15,000 bases of DNA, from NCBI GenBank assembly GCA_002309675.1, contig DBXX01000035.1, positions 1 through 15,000 of the forward strand, written 5' to 3'. Below, in pieces: positions 1 through 6,513 of the stretch. Position numbers and translations under genes: made by a program. How positions within the stretch are numbered: the first letter of the stretch is position 1; the number at the start of each line of letters is the position of its first letter. The DNA is from Lachnospiraceae bacterium UBA1201 (GTDB taxonomy: Bacteria; Bacillota; Clostridia; Lachnospirales; Lachnospiraceae). Under the pieces are notes generated by a model. That model saw nothing but the letters and a program-made list of their open reading frames with translations, did no database searches and was not told the DNA's origin.

Positions 1-990
1 GCCGGAATCGGTACGAATATGTACCTGTGTAAGATCGCCATGGATATTGTGGCGAAGCATATGCCGGCGGATGCAGACGGCGTGCGCATCGCGGAGCTCG
101 ATGAATATTCTTATCGCCGCCTGTTGTGGCATCACCGGCCGATCACCGATTTTTGGCGCGTGGGTCACGGTATCGCAAAAAGGCTGGAGCAGAACGGCAT
201 GTATACCATGGGCGATGTAGCGAAATGTTCGATCGGTTCGCCTGATGATTTCCATAATGAGGAACTGTTGTATAAACTGTTCGGAATCAATGCCGAACTT
301 CTGATCGATCACGCCTGGGGATACGAACCTTGCACGATCGACCTGATCAAATCCTACCGCCCGTCAGAGAGCAGCTTAAGCGTCGGGCAGGTTTTGCCCA
401 CACCGTACACGTTCGAGAAGGCGCGCCTGGTCATCCGCGAGATGACGGACGACCTCGTACTTTCGATGGTCGAGAAGCGGCTGAACGCTGACCAGATGGT
501 ACTGAGCGTGGGCTATGATATCTCGAATCTCGCGAAGAATTCGTCGAATGCGACGAAGTATCAGGGCGAGGTAAAGCAAGACTACTACGGACGTGCGGTG
601 CCGAAGCACGCGCACGGTTCGATCAACCTGAAGGAGCGGACATCGTCCACGAAGATCATACTGGAGGCGGTGACGGAGCTCTTTGAGAGGATCGTCGATC
701 CGGAGCTTTTGGTGCGTCGGATGTATGTGGTGGCGAACCACGTCCTGCATGAGGAAAATGCACCCGACCCGAACGAATACAGGCAACTGTCGCTGTTCGA
801 GGATCCGGAGAAAGTAGAAGAGGAAGACGAGAAGCATCGGTCGGAACTGGAGAAGGAACGCAAGATCCAGGAAGCCATGCTTTCGATCAAACACCGCTAT
901 GGTAAGAATGCGGTGATCAAGGGAATGAACCTGGAAGAAGGCGCGACCGCGATGGAACGCAACCGTCAGGTCGGCGGACATAAGGCATAG
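1..990 (+). CDS. Y-family translesion DNA polymerase (UmuC/DinP-like), 5' part outside window
   Basis: The reading frame is open from the first base, so the start and the catalytic N-terminus lie upstream; 329 residues are visible. The first residues (AGIGTNMYLCKIAMDI, then VRIAELDE and LWHHRPITDFWRVGHG) match the end of the palm and the thumb of UmuC-like polymerases of Bacillota. The stretch from SLSVGQVLP through MVLSVGYD fits the little-finger domain. Near the C-terminus, QLSLF (bases 784-798) is a textbook beta-clamp-binding motif, followed by a charged helix. In this family the enzyme copies past damaged bases at low fidelity, usually under SOS control, but its promoter is not in the window. 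The small gene 25 bases downstream is a typical partner. The family call is firm; the assignment to the UmuC rather than DinB branch rests on overall resemblance and on the neighbour. Confidence 0.93.
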   Translation, partial: AGIGTNMYLCKIAMDIVAKHMPADADGVRIAELDEYSYRRLLWHHRPITDFWRVGHGIAKRLEQNGMYTMGDVAKCSIGSPDDFHNEELLYKLFGINAELLIDHAWGYEPCTIDLIKSYRPSESSLSVGQVLPTPYTFEKARLVIREMTDDLVLSMVEKRLNADQMVLSVGYDISNLAKNSSNATKYQGEVKQDYYGRAVPKHAHGSINLKERTSSTKIILEAVTELFERIVDPELLVRRMYVVANHVLHEENAPDPNEYRQLSLFEDPEKVEEEDEKHRSELEKERKIQEAMLSIKHRYGKNAVIKGMNLEEGATAMERNRQVGGHKA

Positions 991-1015
991 CACGGCGCCA
1001 GCCGGAGGAGACAGC

Positions 1016-1288
1016 ATGGAGCAGAAACCGGATAAACATATGAATATGGTTTCAAAGCAGACCGAAAGCGACCCGTATGAGGATCTCTACGAGCTGGAGC
1101 ATCCGGTCTCTAAGAAGCATCCGCAGATGTCTCTGCAGCAGCGCGCAGCGCAGTTCGCCCCGTTTGCGGCCCTCGTCGGTTATGAGGATATGATCGATGA
1201 TGCGGGCGATGCATTCCGTAAAAACCGTGAGGCGGATGAAGCCGGGTTCGATCCGGAACAAATGATATTGGCGGATGATGGGGAATAA
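1016..1288 (+). CDS. Small YolD-like partner protein of the Y-family polymerase
   Basis: This 90-residue soluble, acidic protein is preceded by a strong SD (GGAGGAG, 1004-1010) five bases before the ATG. Its recognisable core is RAAQFAPFAALVGYEDMID at about residues 42-60. This resembles the short conserved block, with an aromatic-Pro-Phe element, seen in small proteins encoded beside UmuC-like polymerases in Bacillota (the YolD/YqjX type in Bacillus). No catalytic motif, membrane segment or signal peptide is visible. By context it may modulate or stabilise the polymerase, but its biochemical role is not established. It lies 25 bases after the polymerase stop and overlaps the next gene by 14 bases, so the three are probably co-transcribed. 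The homology to YolD is distant and inferred from motif and position. Confidence 0.75.
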   Translation: MEQKPDKHMNMVSKQTESDPYEDLYELEHPVSKKHPQMSLQQRAAQFAPFAALVGYEDMIDDAGDAFRKNREADEAGFDPEQMILADDGE

Positions 1289-2330
1289 ACCGGAAAACAT
1301 ACAGAATGAGATAGAGCGGCTCCGGGAGCAGCAGGAACTGAAGAACCGGGTTCGCAGGAGACGCAGGAGAAGGAGGCTTGTAAAACGTGTTTTGGCAGGC
1401 CTTCTTTTGGTGTGTCTGATCACAGCGGGGATCTTGTTTTTGTATTTCCCGCTGGTGCGTAAGGATTTTCGCTTTCTGCCGTTTTTGAGACCGGAGAATA
1501 AGGCGGAGCCGGCGGTTATGGAAGCGCTGGAAGATCCGGAGAACGCACTATGCTTCATTTTCGTAAATGTCGGCGAGGGCGACTGCACGATCGTATACGA
1601 ACCGAAAACGCAGAGCGCGCTGATCATCGACGCAGGCTATTGGAACTATGCCACGCATGTTACGGAGCAGGTGAAACGTTTCGGTGAAGTTCGTGAAGTG
1701 CAGATGATCGTAACGCATCCGCATGCGGACCATATGGGCGGGCTTACGGAGATTCTGAAGAAAAAGATGCTGCCCGTAACGCAGGTTTACTATTCGGCGC
1801 CGACGGCCGGCGAGAACGCATTTGCCGAACTGAAAGAGGAGGCAGAGCAGCAGAAGCTAGCGATTCGTGCCCTGGCGGCCGGGGATAACTTCACCTTCGG
1901 CGGTGCACAGATCAATATCGTTTCGCCGAAGGACGAACCTTATGAGGATATGAACAATGCTTCGCTGGCGGTGCTCATTGTCCACGAAGGACATAAGATC
2001 CTGATCGCCGGAGATATGGAGAGGGAGGCGGAGAGTACGCTGTGCGAAAGTGCGTATGCCTCGCTGATCCGCGACGTGGATATCCTGCGTCTGGGGCATC
2101 ACGGAAGCAATTCATCAACAACGTATCGGCTTCTGGATCTGACCTATCCGGGTATCGCCGTGATCAGCGTCGGGGCGGGCAATCCTTACGGACACCCGGA
2201 CGCAGACGTACTGGCGCGTCTTAATGATCTGGCAAGTGTAAGAAACGACGGATGCGAGATCCTGCGCACCGACCGGGACGGAGATATCACCTTTATCTCA
2301 GAACCCGCAGGCCTGAAAAGACTAAAATAA
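1275..2330 (+). CDS. Membrane-anchored ComEC-type metallo-beta-lactamase-fold hydrolase
   Basis: The 351-residue protein has a cytoplasmic N-terminus with eight consecutive arginines (about residues 27-34), one membrane helix (about 36-58) and an extracytoplasmic metallo-beta-lactamase domain (about 93-345). Metal-binding motifs are intact: HPHADH at 148-153, GD at 246-247 and LGHHGS at 273-278, with NPYGHP at 303-308. The opening FVNVGEGDCTIV and the GHHGS block are typical of the C-terminal domain of ComEC/Rec2, but the ComEC channel domain is absent. Such stand-alone proteins are predicted phosphodiesterases or nucleases, with the substrate unknown. The active site should face outward by the positive-inside rule. 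Two adjacent ATG codons (1275, 1278) can start it. It overlaps the preceding gene by 14 bases, suggesting coupling, and no terminator is evident downstream. Confidence 0.85.
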   Translation: MMGNKPENIQNEIERLREQQELKNRVRRRRRRRRLVKRVLAGLLLVCLITAGILFLYFPLVRKDFRFLPFLRPENKAEPAVMEALEDPENALCFIFVNVGEGDCTIVYEPKTQSALIIDAGYWNYATHVTEQVKRFGEVREVQMIVTHPHADHMGGLTEILKKKMLPVTQVYYSAPTAGENAFAELKEEAEQQKLAIRALAAGDNFTFGGAQINIVSPKDEPYEDMNNASLAVLIVHEGHKILIAGDMEREAESTLCESAYASLIRDVDILRLGHHGSNSSTTYRLLDLTYPGIAVISVGAGNPYGHPDADVLARLNDLASVRNDGCEILRTDRDGDITFISEPAGLKRLK

Positions 2331-2333
2331 TAC

Positions 2334-2362
2334 TACCATTTACCTCAGATATATGGTATAAT
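2334..2362 (+). promoter_or_regulatory. Extended -10 promoter for the c-di-AMP gene cluster
   Basis: A perfect TATAAT lies at 2357-2362 and is preceded directly by TGG (2354-2356), giving an extended -10 element. The -35 position (about 2334-2339, TACCAT) is a poor match to TTGACA, which is usual for extended -10 promoters. Transcription would begin near 2369, leaving a leader of about 60 bases before the gene at 2429. It sits in the only gap in the first half of the window (2331-2428), where no terminator hairpin was recognised. Confidence 0.6.
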
Positions 2363-2428
2363 GCTATTTGTAGGAGTATGGGTTACTATGCCCATTCGTC
2401 TATGGATCATTTTCAAGGGAGGCAGCGT

Positions 2429-2896
2429 ATGTATTCACAGGATAAGATCAAACGAATGACGCAGATCGCACTGAATGAACAGAATGAAAAACGTCATCAC
2501 CTGTATGCGCATACCTTTTCCCGCGGGGATTATCTGTCCTTCTACCTGTTCAAGACGTTTCTGTGCGTGACCATCGCTTTTGTGCTGGTCATCGGCGGCA
2601 TGTTCCTGATCGCTGTGGAAGAGAACATGATCTCTGTCCGTGAGTTCGAATGGAAGAAATACCTGACCGTTATCGGTATCGCGTATTTCAGCCTTCTCGT
2701 CGTTCACGGGATGATCACTCTTATTGTATACTTCCTTCGCTATAAGGCGGCGGAGAAGTTTGCGAAGAAGCAGCTGTCTCTGCTGAAAGGCCTGGCTCAG
2801 TATTATCCTGAGGAGGCGACGGATACAAAAGAAGGAGATAAGTCTTATGACGAACTTACTGGTGTTTCGGGAACGCCTGAAGAAGATATACAGTGA
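2429..2896 (+). CDS. Small two-helix membrane protein of unknown function upstream of cdaA
   Basis: I do not recognise this 155-residue protein. It has a charged cytoplasmic N-terminus (about 1-36), a membrane helix at about 40-62, a second at about 78-103, a basic stretch (RYKAAEKFAKKQ) and an acidic C-terminus, giving a hairpin topology with both ends inside. The ATG at 2429 is chosen because AAGGGAGG (2415-2422) lies six bases upstream. The frame stays open upstream, and an ATG at 2378 has AGGAG only one base before it, so that start is less likely. The last 50 bases overlap the next gene, whose SD lies inside this coding region, which suggests translational coupling. It is the first gene after the promoter and may work with the larger membrane protein that follows. 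Confidence 0.72.
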   Translation: MYSQDKIKRMTQIALNEQNEKRHHLYAHTFSRGDYLSFYLFKTFLCVTIAFVLVIGGMFLIAVEENMISVREFEWKKYLTVIGIAYFSLLVVHGMITLIVYFLRYKAAEKFAKKQLSLLKGLAQYYPEEATDTKEGDKSYDELTGVSGTPEEDIQ

Positions 2897-3884
2897 GTAC
2901 AGCCGGTGGATCGATGCCGGACTGCGCTTCTTGCTATCGTTTATCACATTGATCGTGATCAACGTTAAAACCGGTTATATGACGCAGATGAATTCGGAGC
3001 TGGTCCTGATCGCGCTGGCTCTGCTTTCCGGCGTGCTTCCGGCAGGCTTCGGTTTCGTGATCTCCATACTGTTTATCACGTTGAATTTATTGGAAGTCTC
3101 AAAACTGCTCGCGGCTTTCGTTCCGCTGTTCGGTTTGCTCATGTATTTGATCTATTTTTCGTTCAAACCGGGCAATGCGATCTTTGCGAACGTCGCGCTG
3201 GTTCTGGGACTGGTCGGCGTGCCCGCACCGATCGGAATCGCCATCGGCCTGCTTTCCTCGCCCCTTGCGATCGTTCCCGCGATCTTCGGACTGATGCTCG
3301 CAGCTTATGTAAACTATATCGACTCGAACTTCATGGTACTGACATCGGATGTCGGAAGCATCTTTAAACAGGGCATCACGGTGGTAAAGGGAGCCTTCCT
3401 GGATGACCGGATATGGACCTGCGTTGTCGTATTGATCATCGTAACCGTGGTCGTTTTCATCATTCGCCGCACGTTCTTCCATAACAACTGGATCTTTGCG
3501 ATCGCCATCGGCAGCGTTTTGTATCTGGTGTTGACTCTGATCTTTGCATTGGTTCTGGATCAGGAGATCCGGCCACTGTTATTGGTACTCAATGTATTCT
3601 TCGCGCTTTTGATCGGTTTCGTATTGCATTTTCTGTTCTTCATGGTGGATTCGCTTCGAGTCGAACATGTCCAGTTTGAGGACGATGAATACTATTATTA
3701 CGTTAAAGCCGTGCCGAAGGTACGCGTGACCGCTCCGGAAGTGCGCGTCACGAAGATCAATTCACGTAAAGTGAAGGAGGAGACAAAGACGTCGGAACAG
3801 GTCGTTTTCCTGGACGCCTCGGCGCCGAAGACTGAGAAAGAAGCTGAGGTCAGGGAAACCTCAGAAAGTGAGGAAGAGGAGTGA
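2847..3884 (+). CDS. Polytopic membrane protein with acidic C-terminal tail, encoded next to cdaA
   Basis: The 345-residue protein has about nine hydrophobic helices between residues 24 and 270, then a cytoplasmic tail of about 70 residues. The tail contains the striking FEDDEYYYYVKAVPK motif and ends in an acidic run. I believe similar proteins, sometimes loosely labelled ABC transporter permease, occur beside cdaA in Lachnospiraceae, but I see no ATPase partner and no permease signature. The start is supported by GAAGGAGA (2831-2838) eight bases before the ATG. It overlaps the upstream gene by 50 bases, and its stop overlaps the GTG start of cdaA in a GTGA. The context suggests a role linked to the CdaA/CdaR complex or envelope homeostasis; this is inference. 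Confidence 0.75.
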   Translation: MTNLLVFRERLKKIYSEYSRWIDAGLRFLLSFITLIVINVKTGYMTQMNSELVLIALALLSGVLPAGFGFVISILFITLNLLEVSKLLAAFVPLFGLLMYLIYFSFKPGNAIFANVALVLGLVGVPAPIGIAIGLLSSPLAIVPAIFGLMLAAYVNYIDSNFMVLTSDVGSIFKQGITVVKGAFLDDRIWTCVVVLIIVTVVVFIIRRTFFHNNWIFAIAIGSVLYLVLTLIFALVLDQEIRPLLLVLNVFFALLIGFVLHFLFFMVDSLRVEHVQFEDDEYYYYVKAVPKVRVTAPEVRVTKINSRKVKEETKTSEQVVFLDASAPKTEKEAEVRETSESEEEE

Positions 3885-4747
3885 AACAGATTTTAGAATT
3901 TTGGGGTGATACGTTCTCCTGGGTAAAGGCCAGCCTCGGCGTTACGGGTATCATCGAGATCATCATCCTTTCGATCAGTGTATATTATATCCTGCGCTGG
4001 TTCCAAAAGACCCAGACATGGACGCTGCTGAAGGGCCTCGTCATCATTATGGCGATCATGCTCGCCGCATATATCATGCGGCTGCGTGTTATCCTGTCGA
4101 TTCTGCAGAGCGCGTTCGGTGTCGGAATCATCGCGTTTTTCGTATTGTTCCAACCGGAACTGCGACGTGGTCTGGAACAGTTAGGCCGAAGGAACCTGCG
4201 ATTAGCCGGGTTGTTCGACGGCGCGAAGAACGAGCGCTTCAGTGAAGAGACCCGTGATGCGATCGCATCGGCCTGCTTCGAGATGGGAAGCGAGAAGGTC
4301 GGAGCCCTGATCGTGATCGAGAACTTTACACCGCTCGGTGAATTTGAAAAGACGGGCATCCCGCTCGATGCGGTGATCTCCACACAACTTTTGAATCAGA
4401 TTTTTGAGAAGAACACGCCGCTGCACGATGGCGCCGTTTTGGTGCGTCAGAACCGCGTGGCAGCAGCGACCTGCGTATTACCGGTTTCGAAAAATATGAG
4501 TATCAGCCATTCACTCGGAACACGTCACCGCGCCGGCATCGGCGTCAGCGAGGTGTCCGACTGTTTCGTCATCATCGTCTCGGAAGAGACCGGACATGTG
4601 TCCATTGCCGAAGACGGCGTTCTGACGCGTAATGTATCGATGGAAAAACTGGTCGCAAAGATGGAAGCGATCCGTGTGATCGAGGCTCCCACGAAGCGGT
4701 TCAGGTTCAGGAAGGGCAAAAAGAATGAAAAACATGTTGAAGAATAA
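3881..4747 (+). CDS. cdaA: Membrane diadenylate cyclase CdaA (c-di-AMP synthase)
   Basis: CdaA condenses two ATP molecules into cyclic di-AMP, which controls potassium and osmolyte transport and cell-wall homeostasis in Bacillota. The 288-residue protein has the family's usual length and layout: three N-terminal membrane helices (within about 20-90), a linker beginning FQPELRRGLEQLGR (about 90-103), and a cytoplasmic DAC domain. The catalytic motifs are present: DGA at 183-185 in LHDGAVLV, and RHR at 215-217 in GTRHRAGIGVSE. Translation starts at GTG, overlapping the previous stop (GTGA), with AGGA (3871-3874) six bases upstream. The cdaR reading frame begins 23 bases before this gene ends, as expected for a cyclase and its membrane regulator. 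No residue needed for activity appears lost. Confidence 0.97.
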   Translation: MKQILEFWGDTFSWVKASLGVTGIIEIIILSISVYYILRWFQKTQTWTLLKGLVIIMAIMLAAYIMRLRVILSILQSAFGVGIIAFFVLFQPELRRGLEQLGRRNLRLAGLFDGAKNERFSEETRDAIASACFEMGSEKVGALIVIENFTPLGEFEKTGIPLDAVISTQLLNQIFEKNTPLHDGAVLVRQNRVAAATCVLPVSKNMSISHSLGTRHRAGIGVSEVSDCFVIIVSEETGHVSIAEDGVLTRNVSMEKLVAKMEAIRVIEAPTKRFRFRKGKKNEKHVEE

Positions 4748-6221
4748 TCTGTTAATGAAGATCATATCTTTGTTTGCCGGTGTGTTTATCTGGATACTGG
4801 TCGTTTACAACTTGAATCCCATGGCGACGAAGTCATTTACCGTTCCGGTCACCTTCATCAATCAGAGTAAACTGGAAGCGGAAGGACAGACCTGGGTCGG
4901 CGAAACACCCACGGTAGAACTTACCGTTTCGGCACGCAGCCTCGACATCGGTTCGATCACGGCGGAGGATTTTGTCGTTGAGGGCGACCTGGCCGGCCTG
5001 TATGGTCTCAATGATGACCAAAAGCAGTGCAATATCCTTGTAAAGACCGTACGAAATGAAGATATCATCGATAAGGTGGAAGCATCGACTTCCTGGATCT
5101 ATGTCAGCATCGAACCGTTTATCGAGCGTAAGTTTGCGATCGTTCCGATCAGCGATAACGTTTCGTTGGCGCCGGATTACCTGAAAGGTAAGGTCACGGT
5201 CTCCCCGAGTGAGATCACGGTGCGCGGTCGTCGTTCGGACGTATCCAGGATCTATCAGGCTGTCGTTTATATTTCCGGTCAGGATGTAAATGAGGGCTTC
5301 AGCGAGAAGGTCACTCCGGTACTCGTCGATGAAAAACAGAATGAACTGAAGCCGGTTACGGATCTGAAATCCGTTGCAGAGATCACGTCGACTGTAACGG
5401 CGACGGTTCCTGTTATGTTGTCCAAATCGCTGAGTATTTCAGTGAAAGCGACCGGTACTCCGGCAGACGGATATTATCTGCGCGAAGCTACCCCCAGCCG
5501 GGAGAAGATCAATGTCATCGGACCGAAGGAGGACCTGAAATCATTGTCCGAGATCGTTTTGGATCCGGATATCAGCAATCTGTCCGAGTCTAAGACTGAG
5601 ACTATCCAGCTGGCTCGGTATTTGCTTAAGGTTTCTGAGAACATCAAACTTGCGGATAACGAAGAGAACTCCATCACGGTCGACTTGGATATCGCTAAGA
5701 AACCTACAAAACTCTATCGTTTTGATAAGATCGAAATGGAGAATAAAAACCCTCTGTTTGAGTACACGATGACCCCGGACACCTATGAGATCGAGGTTGA
5801 ATTCGACTCCGATAAGGTGGACCGTCCACAGGTCGAGAATATCCGCGTTTCCGTGAATGTTGCCGGATTACAGATCGGTGAAGTGCACACGTTCAGCAAG
5901 AGTTCTGTGAACGTTGTTCTTCCCGAAGGATGTACGCTCCTTCGTAAGGATGATGTTGAGATCAGCGTTTCCGAGAAAACGACGCAATTCAATCCGCCGA
6001 CGTTTCCGGAGCCGCCTACCGAGGCGCCCACGGTCGCTCCTACCGAGCCGGTAACGGAGCCGCCTACCGAACCGTCTACCCCTGAGATCCTACCTACGGA
6101 AACCGTACCCGAGGAGACACAGGAGCCGACACCGGAAGAGACGATCCCTGAAGAGACAACAGAAGCATCGACCGAAACGATCGAGGAGTCTTCTGAGCAG
6201 TTACCTTACGTGATCGAATAG
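4725..6221 (+). CDS. cdaR: CdaA regulator CdaR (YbbR-repeat protein) with P/T/E-rich tail
   Basis: CdaR is anchored by one N-terminal helix (about residues 9-29) and places YbbR repeats outside the membrane, where it binds CdaA and alters cyclase output. Four repeat-like segments can be made out at about 35-128, 134-228, 232-324 and 328-420; the third has the classic GTPADGY ... INVIGP pattern. Residues about 424-493 form a low-complexity tail rich in Pro, Thr and Glu (PTEAPT, EPPTEPST, EETIPEET), which could span or contact the cell wall. AGGAAGG (4709-4715) precedes the ATG, and an in-frame ATG at 4734 is a possible alternative. No glmM follows, unlike the classical cdaA-cdaR-glmM order. 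Confidence 0.93.
   Translation: MKNMLKNNLLMKIISLFAGVFIWILVVYNLNPMATKSFTVPVTFINQSKLEAEGQTWVGETPTVELTVSARSLDIGSITAEDFVVEGDLAGLYGLNDDQKQCNILVKTVRNEDIIDKVEASTSWIYVSIEPFIERKFAIVPISDNVSLAPDYLKGKVTVSPSEITVRGRRSDVSRIYQAVVYISGQDVNEGFSEKVTPVLVDEKQNELKPVTDLKSVAEITSTVTATVPVMLSKSLSISVKATGTPADGYYLREATPSREKINVIGPKEDLKSLSEIVLDPDISNLSESKTETIQLARYLLKVSENIKLADNEENSITVDLDIAKKPTKLYRFDKIEMENKNPLFEYTMTPDTYEIEVEFDSDKVDRPQVENIRVSVNVAGLQIGEVHTFSKSSVNVVLPEGCTLLRKDDVEISVSEKTTQFNPPTFPEPPTEAPTVAPTEPVTEPPTEPSTPEILPTETVPEETQEPTPEETIPEETTEASTETIEESSEQLPYVIE
6008..6070 (+). repeat. Short tandem periodicity in the cdaR tail
   Basis: The 8-mer CCTACCGA recurs at 6015-6022, 6039-6046 and 6063-6070, exactly 24 bases apart. The first and third copies lie in an identical 15-mer, GGAGCCGCCTACCGA (6008-6022 and 6056-6070). 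It encodes an eight-residue PTE-containing period in the extracellular tail, which looks like expansion by tandem duplication followed by drift. Confidence 0.8.
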
Positions 6222-6245
6222 CGTTACACATTTGGAGGTTTCATT

Positions 6246-6509
6246 TTGGTTAATCATAAAGTTGTGATCACGAATCCGACCGGCTTGCATTTGCGTGCTG
6301 CCGGTGTGCTTTGCACCGAAGCGGTGAAGTTTAAGAGTAAGATCACGTTTTCACGTGATACCACGACGGCAAATGCGAAGAGTGTTTTGAGTGTTCTCGG
6401 TGCCGGCATCAAATGCGGAGACGAACTCGAGTTCGTCTGCGAAGGAGAAGATGAAGATCAGGCACTCAGTGCCATGATGACAGTGATCAATAACGGTTTA
6501 GGAGAATAA
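6246..6509 (+). CDS. HPr-family phosphocarrier protein, Pro18-to-Ala variant
   Basis: At 87 residues it matches HPr in length. HPr carries phosphate on His15 from Enzyme I to sugar-specific EIIA proteins, and in Bacillota it is also phosphorylated on Ser46 by HPr kinase for carbon catabolite control. His15 and Arg17 are present in GLHLRAAG, and Ser46 lies in AKSVLSVLGAG, but the usual Pro18 is Ala and position 16 is Leu instead of the common Ala. Translation most likely begins at TTG (6246), seven bases after GGAGG (6234-6238); no ATG is suitably placed. It sits 24 bases after cdaR and 4 bases before the polymerase-like gene, with no other PTS gene in view. It may be a regulatory HPr paralogue rather than the main sugar-transport HPr. 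Confidence 0.9.
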   Translation: MVNHKVVITNPTGLHLRAAGVLCTEAVKFKSKITFSRDTTTANAKSVLSVLGAGIKCGDELEFVCEGEDEDQALSAMMTVINNGLGE

Positions 6510-6513
6510 TACA

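Noticed and set aside
376..1017. Long open frame on the - strand opposite the polymerase gene
   Set aside because: The + strand frame shows clear family motifs throughout. The reverse product is rich in Arg, His and Leu with no recognisable domain and no convincing SD.
2252..2428. Upstream extension of the two-helix membrane protein to a start at 2252
   Set aside because: It would run through the previous gene's end and the promoter. The ATG at 2429 has a well-placed SD and hydrophobic structure begins only after it.
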